Assembly (NCBI RefSeq): GCF_037042905.1
Contig: NC_087257.1
Coordinates: 26,783,501-26,847,500, forward strand
DNA length: 64,000 nucleotides
Reading direction: 5' to 3'
DNA from: Lytechinus pictus
Lineage: Eukaryota > Echinodermata > Echinoidea > Temnopleuroida > Toxopneustidae
The notes below the pieces were generated by a model, which made no database searches, was not told the DNA's origin, and saw nothing but the letters and a program-made list of their open reading frames with translations. Of the stretch, positions 38,420-49,632 are shown one piece after another; positions within the stretch are counted from its first letter, which is position 1, and each line of letters begins with the position of its first letter. Position numbers and translations under genes: made by a program.

Positions 38420-39333
38420 CATCCAGCCATCAAAAGGGGCGTAACAGGAGTCGGCGGCCGCGGGGGGGGGGGGGGGGGGGGGGGCAAGAGCCAAAAATTT
38501 CCCGGTCATATGGTATGAACAGGATTTTTAATGATTGTGCCCGAGTATTATAGGGCGAAGCTCAATGCGTGATAAGTACAAAAAAGAGGGGGGCACAGCA
38601 TGGCGCGCATGACAAAAAGGTTGCTTAATATAAGTCCCGAGCGAGTGGAGCGAGCGAGAAAAAAATCCCCTTTTTATGAGAATCTAACTTTGAGATTGAT
38701 TTTGACATGGTATTCAGGTAATAACATAATATCTTACATTTTCCCTTCCTTTCCTTTTATCTTTTCGTTTTTGTTCTCGGTTGTAGAATTACTGGGGGCC
38801 ATATGCGGATCGGGTCCGGGGCAATGGCGGCACCAGGATTTTTAACCTAAGGGGGAGGCAAAATGACATTTGGGGGGTGTCAACCCAAAGCTTTATTTTG
38901 CCGATTTCACATAATCGAGCGAGAAGCGCGAGCTAATTTTTTTTCAATGTAGACCCCACTGACTTGAAAAGGGACGACCAGCTGTTTGCATTGGGTCATG
39001 AAAATAATATCTCATCAAATATATAATGCGAGCGCGAAGCGCGAGCTGAAAATTGTTGATATCCTGAGATGATAACTGGACGTTTAAAGCACTTTTTTAA
39101 TCATGAACTGGATGGCTATCTAATTAAACAATTGATGCGAGCGCGTAGCGCGAGCTGATTTTTTTTTTATTTATGAAAATTGTGAATACGCATGCAGGAT
39201 GTGTATCTCGCTAAAACGAATAATGAAAATTTTAATCGCGAGAAGCCTATTGACTTGAACATTGGACTTTTAAGCCCCATGTGAAAAAAAAATAGCGCGA
39301 GCGAAATTTTGAATTGTATGTTATGACCTGAAA

Positions 39334-41056
39334 CAGTGGCGTACCGTGAGTCACGGCATTGGGGGGGGGGGGCACCAGCAAAATATTTGAGTCACTTAGT
39401 GAGCGCGCGAAGCGCGCTCAGTTGCCAGGTATACTGACCTAATAGGGACATTTTAAAGACAGTGCCATTAAACGGATATGTATGTCACTGCTCAAATAAT
39501 GCGAGCGCGAAGCGCGAGCTGAAAATTTTTGATATGCAGACCAAAAAAGGACATTATAAGTAAATTTTTGTAATCATGATACATACCTGTCTCGCTAAAC
39601 AAACAATGCGAGCGCGAAGCGCGAGCTGAAATTTTTGTAAATATTGACCCCAAACAAGGACATGTTAAAGGGGAATCCAACCCAAATAAAAACTTGTTTT
39701 TATAAGAAAGAGAAAAATCAGACAAGTTTTCAGACAATATTGGACAAACAACAAGAAACTTATGAATTTTTAAAAGTTGTAAATATTGGTAATCACTATA
39801 CCCATGGAGACTTCAAATTGGCCGCATATGGGATGTCATAGTGATGTAAGGCAAGGACTACTCTTCTATATACTCCAATACATATTATGGCTGAAATGTC
39901 ATTTTTCCCAAAAGTTTTATTTCAAATTATATTTTTCTTTCATGAGGACATAAAACAATATACTACCTGGGTTATATTTAGATTACTGCCCCAGGGGAAT
40001 GGGTACTTAGGAGAAAACCACAAATCCCTGATAATAAAGTACATGGCCTATGGGAAAGTTGTCCTTGCCCCTTGTCATAATTTACTTACCCAGTTGCCAA
40101 TTTGAAATGTACATACTATTAGTGATCTCAATTTCAAAGCAGCTATAACTTTCTTATTGCTTGTCCGATTTATTTCAAACTTTCACCATTCTGTTTAATT
40201 TATTTTTCTCCTTCCCAACACAACATTTTATGGCCAAGGCTGGATTCCCCTTTAAGGACTATATTTTAGGAATCCATTAAGAGTATACATATCTCACCAT
40301 AGTCATCTAATGCGAGTGCAAAGCGCTTGCTGATTTTGCTACATCTAAACACATGAAGCACTTTTTGTAGTCATTGTAATCATGATACTACGCATCTCAC
40401 TCATCAAATATTGCGAGGGCGAAGCGCGAGCTGAAAATTTAGGATATTCAGACCTAAAGAGAGGCATTCTAAGGCCTGTTTGTAAGAATTCACTAAGACC
40501 ATACGATACGTATTTCACTAACCAAATGATGCGAGCGCGAAGCGCGAGCTGAAAAATTTTGATATTCAGATCAGAAAAAGGGACATTTTAAGGACTGATT
40601 TTTAGGAATTCATGAAGAGCAGACATATCTCACCAATCTACTAGTGCGAACGTAAGCACGGACAGGAAATGTTTTATATTAACACCTTAAAATGGGGCAA
40701 TCACTGTAAGTAGTCATGAAAAAGAACCATATGTCACTACATAAAACAATAATAAGTCGAAGTGCGAGGAAATATATTTGGTGTATATTGACTTAAAAAC
40801 GTTAAACAGACAATGCGAGTACCGGGAACAATGAAGACATCTAGGCCTGAGCAAAATAAACTTATGAAATAATGTTTCTTATATATTATAACATAACATA
40901 ATTATAATATAACATTATAATGAACAATAATTTCTTCATTCCCACTACGTTTCTCTTCCTTTCTCCCTCTTTTTCTCCTCTTCCCCGTTTTTTTTTTTTT
41001 GCCAGCCGATTGGGGGGCACGTGCCCCCCATGCCCCCCCCCGTAGTTACGCCACTG
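39334..41056 (+). mobile_element. hAT-like element, CAGTGGCGTA ends, internal ~110-bp array (copy 1)
   Basis: CAGTGGCGTA... to ...TACGCCACTG, 8-bp duplication ACCTGAAA (39326-39333, 41057-41064). Poly-G follows the left end and poly-C precedes the right one. Array cores (GCGAGCGCGAAGCGCGAGC or variants) start at 39501, 39608, 40312, 40413, 40531 and 40645. The 39608-40312 gap is normal once the nested MITE is removed. A pyrimidine tract (40937-41000) precedes the right end. Non-coding. Confidence 0.9.
39669..40251 (+). mobile_element. MITE family A, copy 3, nested
   Basis: Flanked by TTAA (39665-39668, 40252-40255), with ends AGGGGAATCCAACCC and GGCTGGATTCCCCT. Length is 583 bp. Inserted between two array units of the host element. 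Confidence 0.92.
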
Positions 41057-41352
41057 ACCTGAAAGATTTATGTTAGTGACAAAAATTACTGGGAGCTAAT
41101 AGTGAATGAATGAGAAAATTTTCAAAATTTAAAGATCGAAAAAGCTGTTTTGAAGCACTTTGCAGCTTTAGGAGGATGCTTATGACAGCACTAACTATGC
41201 ATTTTTCAAAATTTCGAGGGAGCAAGTGGGGGGGGGGGGGGCAACTCACTGGGTTGCCCCTCTTGGTGCCACCACTGGTCTTGGGCGGCGCCCCGGAACC
41301 TCGTGATATCTTTAAACATTGCAGATGGCCATTTTTTTTATCAAATCGTGGG

Positions 41353-42170
41353 CAGGGGCGTCGATCCATTTTTCAGATGGGGGGGGGGGGGGGGCAAAAT
41401 CATGAATCAACTTTCCAAAGGCACTCGATCACACAAAACAAACAAACTCACACACACATATGCCTATATATATAAAAGAACTTAATTGTTGGCACTTCAA
41501 AAACTGCATTACTCGTGAATTTGTTTCGCATTTCTGATGTCTTATATATATATATGACTCATGAGATAGAGACACATATCTCACCAACAAATTAATGCGA
41601 GCGCGAAGCGCGAGCCGAAATTTCTTTATATTCTGACCTGAAAGCTTGATATTCTAAGCATTTTTGGTACTAATGATTAAGATGGGTATCTAAAAAACAA
41701 TAGATGCGAGCGCGAAGCGCGAGCTGAAAATTTTAATATTTCGATCTGAAAAAATTGAGTTTAATGGACGTTTTAATAAAGAACAAGATACATATCCAAC
41801 AAAAGATTATTGCAAATCGAAGTGGGAGTTCTTTTGAGGTCTAGAACTGAAAAGGGACATTCTATTCACCTATTTAATCATGAAAAGTATGGGTTCTGCT
41901 ACAGAAATGATGCGAGTGCGAAGCGCGAGCTAAATTTTTGTTATATTCCAATCTGAAAATCGGACATTTTGAGCACGATTTTAGATAAAGAACGAGTTGT
42001 GTATCTCAATTTCGCTTGCTGATTTCTGTGTAACATTACAATCTTATTTTATTTTTTGCACATGCGGAATTATTGGGGGGGGGCAAAACGATATGTTTGC
42101 CCCCCAAATATTTTCATTGGTGGGGCGATCGCCCCCCTGCCCCCCCCCCCCCCCAGGATCGACGCCTCTG
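41353..42170 (+). mobile_element. hAT-like element, CAGGGGCGTCGATCC ends, same internal array
   Basis: CAGGGGCGTCGATCC to GGATCGACGCCTCTG, 8-bp duplication ATCGTGGG (41345-41352, 42171-42178). Array cores start at 41597, 41706 and 41912. Length is 818 bp. The termini differ from 39334-41056 but the interior is shared. Confidence 0.9.
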
Positions 42171-42512
42171 ATCGTGGGTACATAAATTATACACAACACA
42201 CATATTAACTTAAAGGCAGTTGCAGATAATAATCGAAATATTTTGAGGCAGCTAAACATAGCAAATGTGGAAAAAATTGTAAAAAGCGCCAGCGAGCGAA
42301 GCGAGCCAAAACATTTAGCCTTTAAAAATGATTTTGAAATTAAATTCTAATTGTGATGGTAGCTTTGGAAGTTTAGCCAAAGTAAATATTAAGAGGCTTT
42401 TTACGGTCAATCTAGCCAGCGTATAAAGCTTTACTTATATATTATTACAGGGAGATATAACTAACTTTTGGCTAAGTATTTTTGTTGTTTTCCTGATTGC
42501 GACCATTATTTT

Positions 42513-42880
42513 TGGCGCGTCGTGGTCTAGTGGTTCTGACTCTCGCCTTTCACACAGAGGGTCGTGGGTTCGAATCCTAGCCGCCGCGTGTTTTCCTTCA
42601 GCAAGAAATTTATCCACTCTGTGCTGCACTCAACCAAGGTGAGGTAAATGGGTACCAGCAGGAAATAATTCCTCAAAAAGCTGCGTGCACCTGAATCGGT
42701 AGCCTATAGCTTAGCCCGGGTAACTGGGTAATAATAATAGCAGGGTCCGCTGGGAGAACAGTTTTCGGAACTGGAGTGGCTACCCTGGGTAAATATACCG
42801 TTATCATTATTATTATTATTATAACTTTTATTATTATTATTATTAATATTATTATTATTGCGTAAAGATTTAGCATGCTT
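42513..42880 (+). mobile_element. Full-length tRNA-Glu-derived SINE
   Basis: The tRNA-like head (42513-42592) has an A box (GTGGTCTAGTGG), an anticodon loop CTTTCAC (TTC, Glu) and a B box (GGTTCGAATCC), so it could be transcribed by RNA polymerase III. The body, shared with 2288-2505, contains GAGGTAAATGGGTACC and GAACAGTTTTCGGAACTGG, then a (TTA)n tail. The acceptor stem is imperfect and no discriminator or CCA-side structure is kept, so this is not a functional tRNA gene. Confidence 0.88.
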
Positions 42881-42957
42881 ATAAAAGACGCCATCCACCG
42901 TTCTTTCCGTTCTTTATATTTTTCAATCCTCGGCAGTCCGGCCGTGTTATTAAGTTC

Positions 42958-43325
42958 TCTTTTTTTTTCTTGTCTCTTTACTTCATATTCTGATTTTCCA
43001 ATTTAGCTTTTGGCTCTTCCTTCATTTCCCGTTTCTTTTTGCCTCTTTCTCCCATTTTCCCGCCATTCTTGCCCGTGCCATTGAGTCATATTTTTTTTAT
43101 ATCCCTCTCTTGCTAAATGATGTATTAGTATTTCATGATTGTACTTCCTCACATGTTCTTCTTTTCTTCCATTTCCCACTTTTCCTTTCATTTTCCCTAT
43201 TTATGTTCTTTCTTTCCCTTTCTTTTCATTTTCCCTTTCCCTTTCCCCTTTCCTCTTTTCTTTTCTTTCTTTCCCTTTCTCTCTTTCTCCTTTTTCTCTT
43301 TTCCCGTTTTCTTTATTTTCCCGCG
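42958..43325 (+). repeat. Pyrimidine-rich tract
   Basis: TTTCC/CTTTC-rich low-complexity sequence; the open frames here are compositional. Confidence 0.8.
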
Positions 43326-43901
43326 GTGAAATCCGCCAGGGGGGCAAGTTATATACGCCACTGGCCATCCATTGTTGCATCTGTTACAATAAATTAATTG
43401 ATTACTAGTAATTAATTCGTTCATTAAATGATTTTATTCGTTTGTTTACTTACCGGTATATTTGTTATAAATAATTTTTTAGTTTAACCCCCCCCCCCCC
43501 TTTCTTGGATTGATGCCCATGTCTGGCCATTCACAACGAGGTGGACGGGAACAAAGTTTTATATAATTTTCTCTAATCTTTTGCGTCAATCAGCCAATCA
43601 AATCTCCGTATTACCGGCGTTTTCCAAATATGGGCAATGACCTCTGACGCATCATCTACGTCGGGTAACCTTTCGCTAATCTTTTTGCAAGCACGGCTTG
43701 TTATTCGAAAAAAAAAATAATTACAGAAATAATGATTGTATATTAGTATATGATTTAATAATCAATATTATGATAACAAATAAAATCGAGGTTAATTCAA
43801 ATACAATTGATTTGGGAAATAATATAATATTAAAAGTAAAATTAGGTAAGAGTATTCTTATACTATTGGAAAATGTCTTGAATTGACACTAGTAAGGTCG
43901 T

Positions 43902-44058
43902 TGCGCATGCGCACAATTTCCCTATCTTGTGCAACCGGAACGAGAATTTCATGTAACATGTGTAGCTAGTTGTACAAGTCGGCGGGGTCACGTCATAGAA
44001 AATTACGTGCAAAACCATACTGAAATCAACGACCAACGCCGGTTTTAACCGAATTTTA
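43902..44058 (+). promoter_or_regulatory. Candidate promoter and leader exon of cytochrome c gene 1
   Basis: TGCGCATGCGCA (43902-43913) is a perfect palindrome matching the NRF-1 site, a known activator of vertebrate CYCS. It is followed by an ETS-like CCGGAA (43936-43941), ACGTCA, and a GTAAGT donor at 44059. The coding exon has its own acceptor at 47892-47893, so an upstream leader exon is required. This one would give a 3.8-kb leader intron. Inferred from sequence only. Confidence 0.45.
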
Positions 44059-44252
44059 GTAAGTGATTTCATTAAATACTTTATTTATTTAAACTTAAAT
44101 TACTATCTTGGTTCTAATCATATGGATGGAGGGATGTCAATGGGTGTATTGATTTGTTGATGTGGACGTATTGTGCAAAAATTTCATGGAATTTTACCGA
44201 GTGTGACTGAGTGAGAGAAATGTCTGCGCGGCGCGAGTGGCTGTACCGGTAT

Positions 44253-44730
44253 GGTAGTGGATCGTATTACCGAACACTTTTCATAAATTCAATCATATAA
44301 AACACGTTATTCTCATAAAATTCACCAAACTTTTAACATAAATACACAATTACCTACAAAATATAAATATGTGAAAATTTTGCCAAAATCGTTTTTCCTT
44401 TTTACGATATTAGCTTCTAATCGGACCCCTCTTCGCACGTGAAATATTTTGGTCAGTAGTTAAAAAGGTATCGTATTACCGAACGTGTGTTTTCTATGAG
44501 AAAAGTTGACAAAACAACAAAAACACTTATGAGCTATTTTGACCATATTTTATTATAGTTAGAATATTAAGACTTTGAAAATGTGTTTTTGACAATTTTT
44601 CATCAATATCTATTCAAGTTCTCTTTGGAAGGATGTTGCAAAATTTTGAGCGTATGAATTTATTTTCTGATGCGTACGATGTGCGCGTTCGGTAATACAA
44701 GGCCGGTCGGTAATACAATCACTCACTATA
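44253..44730. mobile_element. MITE with GTATTACCGA inverted ends
   Basis: Left TAGTGGATCGTATTACCGAA; right CGGTAATACAATCACTCACTA. Further CGTATTACCGAACGTG at 44469 and GCGTTCGGTAATACAAGG at 44686 add inverted subrepeats. Possibly TA-targeted. Confidence 0.7.
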
Positions 44731-45166
44731 CTGCTGTACTGTACTGGCAGTCGCGTCGCTGCCTGCATGCATGGGCATGCATGCGCCTTCACTCTTCAGC
44801 CATGTCCAGGATGTCAGCTATATATTATCTGTGGCCAAATTACCCCAAATAATTAGCCTAGGGTGGCTCTAGGGAAAAGAAAAACAGGATAAGTTAAAGC
44901 AAACAAGTGAAGAAAGGAATGAGAATTTATGAAAGGGAAAAGGAGAGAAAAGAACAGAAAGGAACGAAAATGAAAGCAGAAAGGAAAGGGAGGAAAGAAA
45001 GAAATAACATGAAGAGAATCATTAGACCCTTAAAAGTAAAACCTAATATTAAATAAGAAATATTAAAAAAGGTGCAAGAACTTATTATGCTGCTGACTTG
45101 GAATCGGATCAAGGTCAGGACAAGGGTGCATACCGTGCATTTATAATTAGGCCTATACAGTTATAT

Positions 45167-45801
45167 GGCCTATTATGCGACACTTTTTACCCTGTAGTAG
45201 AATCATGATTCAAATCATGATTTTGCAGAATCAGTCACGGTCGCGTTTAGTCAAAAGTGAAAATAAACGTCTTTCAAACATGAAATGTGGAAAAAGGGGA
45301 GATTGGAAAGATGTTTGTAGAATCACGGACAAAAAAGCTCAAATAGATTCTAGACATAATCATGATTCTACGACAGCATCAAAGGCACGCACTGTGCTCA
45401 GTATGCATGTACATAACAGAAATTCACTTCCACCATTTTTGATAAACCGACAAGATGAAATTACAAGTAAACAGAAACACAATGAGGTATAAGAATAGAC
45501 CAAAATCTGGAAGCTAAAGATTTATTTTTCGAGAGCAGAGCAAACCTTGCACAAACGACTATGCGATCGAGCTACGCTGTACGAACAGCATGCAAAAACA
45601 TGCAGCCGTTAAAAGAAGCCCAAAAAAGTTGACCTATACTTCCCGGGTCAAACTGCGCGCTGTGATGCGCACTGGATCGGCCCAAATCTGAAGAGGAACA
45701 GCGTTAGAATGAAGGTCGTCTAAACCCTGAATCTGTGGTACCGGGGTATTTTGATTCATGTTTGTTCATGATTCTGGCTTGAGGTCGCATAAACGCGGCC
45801 C
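45167..45801. mobile_element. Probable inverted-repeat element with AATCATGATT motifs
   Basis: Left GGCCTATTATGCGACAC; right GTCGCATAAACGCGGCC. AATCATGATT-type palindromes recur at 45203, 45217, 45358 and 45767. The 105-codon frame inside shows no recognised domain. Confidence 0.5.
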
Positions 45802-47890
45802 TGGTTGTAAAGTGACATAATGGGGGTGATCAGTTCCAAAACTTACCAGGTTTTGTTTCACTTTTTTTTTATTGCTGATAGGAAAGCCTAATAAAAAAAA
45901 TCTGGTGACTGATGTCAAGTTAACATTAAAAACCCCTGTCAATTAAATTTTTTGAAAATCAAGTTACAGTAGGTCTTTGATTGCTACTTTTTTTTAGCTG
46001 GGTGCAAATTGGGATGAATTTTTGCTGGCCAATACAATGGCAATATACGGCAGTTTAGATGGGGAGGGACTGGAACTTTATACGCAATCATTGCTGTCCA
46101 GTTTTCATGTGGTACACGTACAGTATTGCCACAAAGTGCCCCACCCCACCCTACTTTGATTCCTGAGTGGATAATGAGCAGTATTTTTGTTTTGTATTAT
46201 TAAAGTAAATGTTCTGGCATAAAGATGGTCTGAGGAGGGGGGGGGCAGAAGGAGGGGAGGGGATATAGAGAGAACCAGAAATATAACGTGGGAGGTGTGT
46301 TAAACATGGGTTTAGCATACTGAGGAAAACTTCATGGTTCATGGTTATCAACAATGATTATGACCATCCTTAGTACTGGTCACAATAACATAGTATAGAC
46401 CCTACAGGGCCTTGGGCATTACATGTACATGTTCTCATGTGGCCTTCAATGTAAGTGTGGCATTGTTCACATCAAGGCAACTTCAGGTCCTATTCAAGCC
46501 AGGCAGTTCTATTGTCAGTGCTCATTGGCTGCATCCTTGGATCTCATTGATTGATGTAACAAGCATCTTATGAATGGGAGGTCATGTGACCATGTGAAGC
46601 TGTTTTAGCAGAAGTAGCTCATGGAAACAGGAAAGAAATAGGCCATGATAGATTGAGAATATCCTTTCCTGTGTGTCATGTTTTTTTAATTTTTTTCCGC
46701 CACTGTATGTGTATACCAGTTGAAGTAAAGGGACTGTATGTTTTGTAACAATGTTGAGTTGAATGCTTAATAGAATTGTTTGCTGACCCAACTGTTTTAA
46801 AATCAATGGTACCCTCAGCTACTTGATTGATTCATCTTTTTGAGCATGCACCATGTATTTCCACTGAATTTAATCCTAATTAGGGCGTACACACATGTAC
46901 TTTCTTTAGGTGCACACAATCACGTGCATGGGCTATATACTAGGGTTTCCAAATTTGCGCTTATTTTATAGTAAGCTAAGAAAAAGGGGTCTAGGAGGGG
47001 GTTCTCCCCCCCCCAAAAAAAAGCTTTTAAACCTCTTATTTTAATTGGGCCAGAATCATTGGACTAAAAAGAAGCATACTTCTAATATTGAATCTGTTGA
47101 GTGATACATGACGTTCTACTGAACTGTACATGTAGCTCTTTCGGACAGTTTACATGTATATACATGTAAACTGTGTTGACAGCCAAGATGTAGTGAAATA
47201 GATATGACATGCAGTTGTGCTGGTGTATGACTCAGTATGCAAGCATAAAGTTCACCAAAAGGTCATTTCAGTCATACTTGTACACACTATCACTTTCAGA
47301 ATTAGTGCACAATGCCACAATCTATATTTAGTTACTATAGTACTGTACACAAATATCTAATTAGCCTTTATGTTGTAGGCCTACTTGCCTATATCTGTCA
47401 AAGCCTGTATTTTATAGAAAATTAACAACTTCATGAAATTTAATTGAATGCAAGGTTTCATGTATTTTATGTCATTTATTTTTTAATACTGAAATGATGG
47501 AATTCATCTGATCACAATTGCTTGGTTCAGCCAATTTTCTTGCCAATCATTGGAGGTAATCATGACAATACACTGTTTATGTTAACAGTTAGCTAACCTC
47601 GGTAACACTAACAAGTATGGCAATTTCAACTTGCTGGATAAAAGGGTGTATTCATAATTACATGCTTTTCAATATACACAATGAGGGTTATAAAACCACC
47701 TTTGTGAATTCACTCCTACATGTAGGAGTACATGTAGGTAATGATAAACAATCTTAGAAGAATCTCAGGAAAGCTAAATTTGTTGAACTTCAAAAGTGGA
47801 CTTCTTGTTGTCCATTTAATCATGGTTTACTTGCTATTATATTTAGTTTTTATCAACCAATGTGTCTTCTTTTTTTATTCCTCCTCCATC
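45802..47890. other. Putative leader intron of cytochrome c gene 1, nothing coding
   Basis: No gene was recognised. It holds a perfect 30-bp palindrome (47145-47174, arms ACAGTTTACATGTA) and a 16-bp palindrome near 47714 (CTCCTACATGTAGGAG). Confidence 0.5.
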
Positions 47891-47932
47891 TAGATTTTCA
47901 ATTTCATCACCACCGATCACATCTAATTCACC

Positions 47933-49524
47933 ATGGGAAAGGATAGCGGCCCAACTCTTGGAGATCCCGACAAGGGCGCCAAGATCTTCAAGGTCAAATG
48001 CACCCAATGTCATATCATTGATAACAGTGGGAAGCACAAGCAAGGACCCAACCTGATGGGGCTTTGGGGCAGGAAAACTGGATCAGTTGAAGGATTCAAG
48101 TACACAGATGCCAACAAGAACAAAGGTGAGTGCATTTTCTGTGGGTTTTTTTTTTCCAGCAAAGTCCCAGTTTTCCACACTACAGATATAATGGAAAAAA
48201 ATTGGGATTTGGGGAGAACACGGAATTCACAGAATTTCATAGAAAACACAAGTTTTCAGGCCCCAAACTTTTAATTTTGACAAATGAATTGTGTATCATG
48301 AAATCATAGCAAATCCAATGAAACAAAACTGCATTAGTGAAAATATATCTTCCCATCAAAACTGTTAACAGTCACAGTGTTTAGTATTTGCAAACAGGGC
48401 CAATCTACATGTATATCTGCTTGGAAATCGTGTTCTAATATTTTACTATTTATGTATACAATTGATTTTATCATTTGTACATGTCACCATCTACCAAAGA
48501 ACATGGAATTTATCCATTGGCATTTGAGAACACAGAAAACTAAGGTCTCTGATGGGTGTTTCATTAAGCTGTTTGTAAATTAAGAGTGATATCGTTTCAT
48601 GTGATAAATGATATTCAACATTCAATGTTCATTTGTGATTATTTAGCGTGTAACAAAGGTTCACTAGTCATTCTTAATTTCCGAACAGCTTTATGAAACA
48701 CCCCCCCCCCCTGTTGATTGGATTTTTGGATTGAAAAAACCCAACCCCTCTGCTGTCATATTTCATGGTGAATAGATTGTGAATTTCCCATGGAATGATG
48801 GATTTTGATGTTTGAACAGTTGTTGCAAATTATTCAAAACAAGAATTAAGTGATATAAATGTATTACAAGAAGTACACAAGATGAAAGTGCTTTATTCTT
48901 TAGAGTCTTGCGATGTAAGGCTATTTTAATAGAAAGCTGTGGGGGTAGATTATCCCCCATCACGGACTCCTCCACTAGGAATTTTGTGTGTGTTTGCATG
49001 TAGAGTTTTGACTGGTACACTATCCCAGACACATTATACACATGCTCTAGTCAATTTCTTGCTCAAATTAAGATCCATGGATTGCCATTATTTCTGCCAC
49101 AATTTCCATTTTATTTTCATCAATAGACAGTCACAGTTAAACTTCCACGAGTCAAACCTATATGTAATCCATACATATATTCGCCAAAGTTTTTTTTTTT
49201 TTTTTTTTTTTAGTCCAGAGCATTAGGCAAAAGAGGTAAGTACATGTATGGTTTGCATAATCTGATCTTCAAAAAGTTATTTAACTAAGCCGAGTATTTG
49301 ACTTAATAAAGCAGTTTTAATTGTTTTAACAATTGTATTTCTCTCTTTTTTTCCAAGGCATCACGTGGGGTCTTGACACGTTATGGATCTACCTTGAGAA
49401 CCCTAAGGCATACATCCCTGGCACCAAGATGGTCTTCGCTGGCCTCAAGAAAACCAAGGAACGAGCCGACCTTATCTCTTACTTAAAGGAGAAGACGACG
49501 GGAAACTACCACAAAGACGATTAA
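47933..49524 (+). CDS. CYCS: Cytochrome c, gene 1 (2 coding exons)
   Basis: Mitochondrial intermembrane-space haem protein carrying electrons from complex III to complex IV. Exons are 47933-48125 and 49358-49524, with a phase 1 GTGAG/AG intron splitting Gly65. Vertebrate CYCS genes are interrupted at the equivalent glycine. The product is 119 aa. Haem attachment is CTQCH at 23-27, with GRKTG at 46-50 and axial Met89 in [12 protein letters not shown]. The N-terminus is ~8 residues longer than in vertebrates, and the C-terminus carries a polar TTGNYHKDD extension. The coding exon also includes 5' UTR from 47894, so a separate leader exon is expected upstream. An A-run (49614-49632) lies in the 3' UTR. 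All key residues are intact. Paralogous to 57765-58685. Confidence 0.96.
48554..48705. mobile_element. MITE with GTGTTTCAT inverted ends in cytochrome c intron
   Basis: Left GGGTGTTTCATTAAGCTGTT; right CGAACAGCTTTATGAAACACCC. Related to 51903-52070. Confidence 0.75.
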
Positions 49525-49632
49525 TGACACATTAGCTAGGTGCAACGAGACCTAAAGCATTTCCGCAAATACTGTATTGATAATATATGAAAAAACAAAA
49601 AGATAAAAATTAAAAAAAAAAAAAAAAAAACT

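Larger units (their letters stand above)
38822..41277. mobile_element. Outer hAT-like element with GCGAGCGCG array
   Basis: Left CAATGGCGGCACCAGGA; right, on the other strand, CAGTGGTGGCACCAAGA. Flanks GTCCGGGG and GTCTTGGG match 6 of 8. It carries array cores at 38916, 39028 and 39137 and hosts the element at 39334-41056. No transposase frame was seen. Confidence 0.65.

Noticed and set aside
38822-42170. CRISPR-like array from regularly spaced GC-rich repeats
   Set aside because: Eukaryotic context, degenerate units with related rather than unique spacers, and boundaries set by transposon ends.
42515-42592. A tRNA-Glu (TTC) gene
   Set aside because: A and B boxes are good but the acceptor stem is imperfect and the sequence continues into a SINE body with a (TTA)n tail.
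45175-45492. 105-codon frame as a gene
   Set aside because: Starts at the edge of a probable inverted-repeat element and shows no domain.
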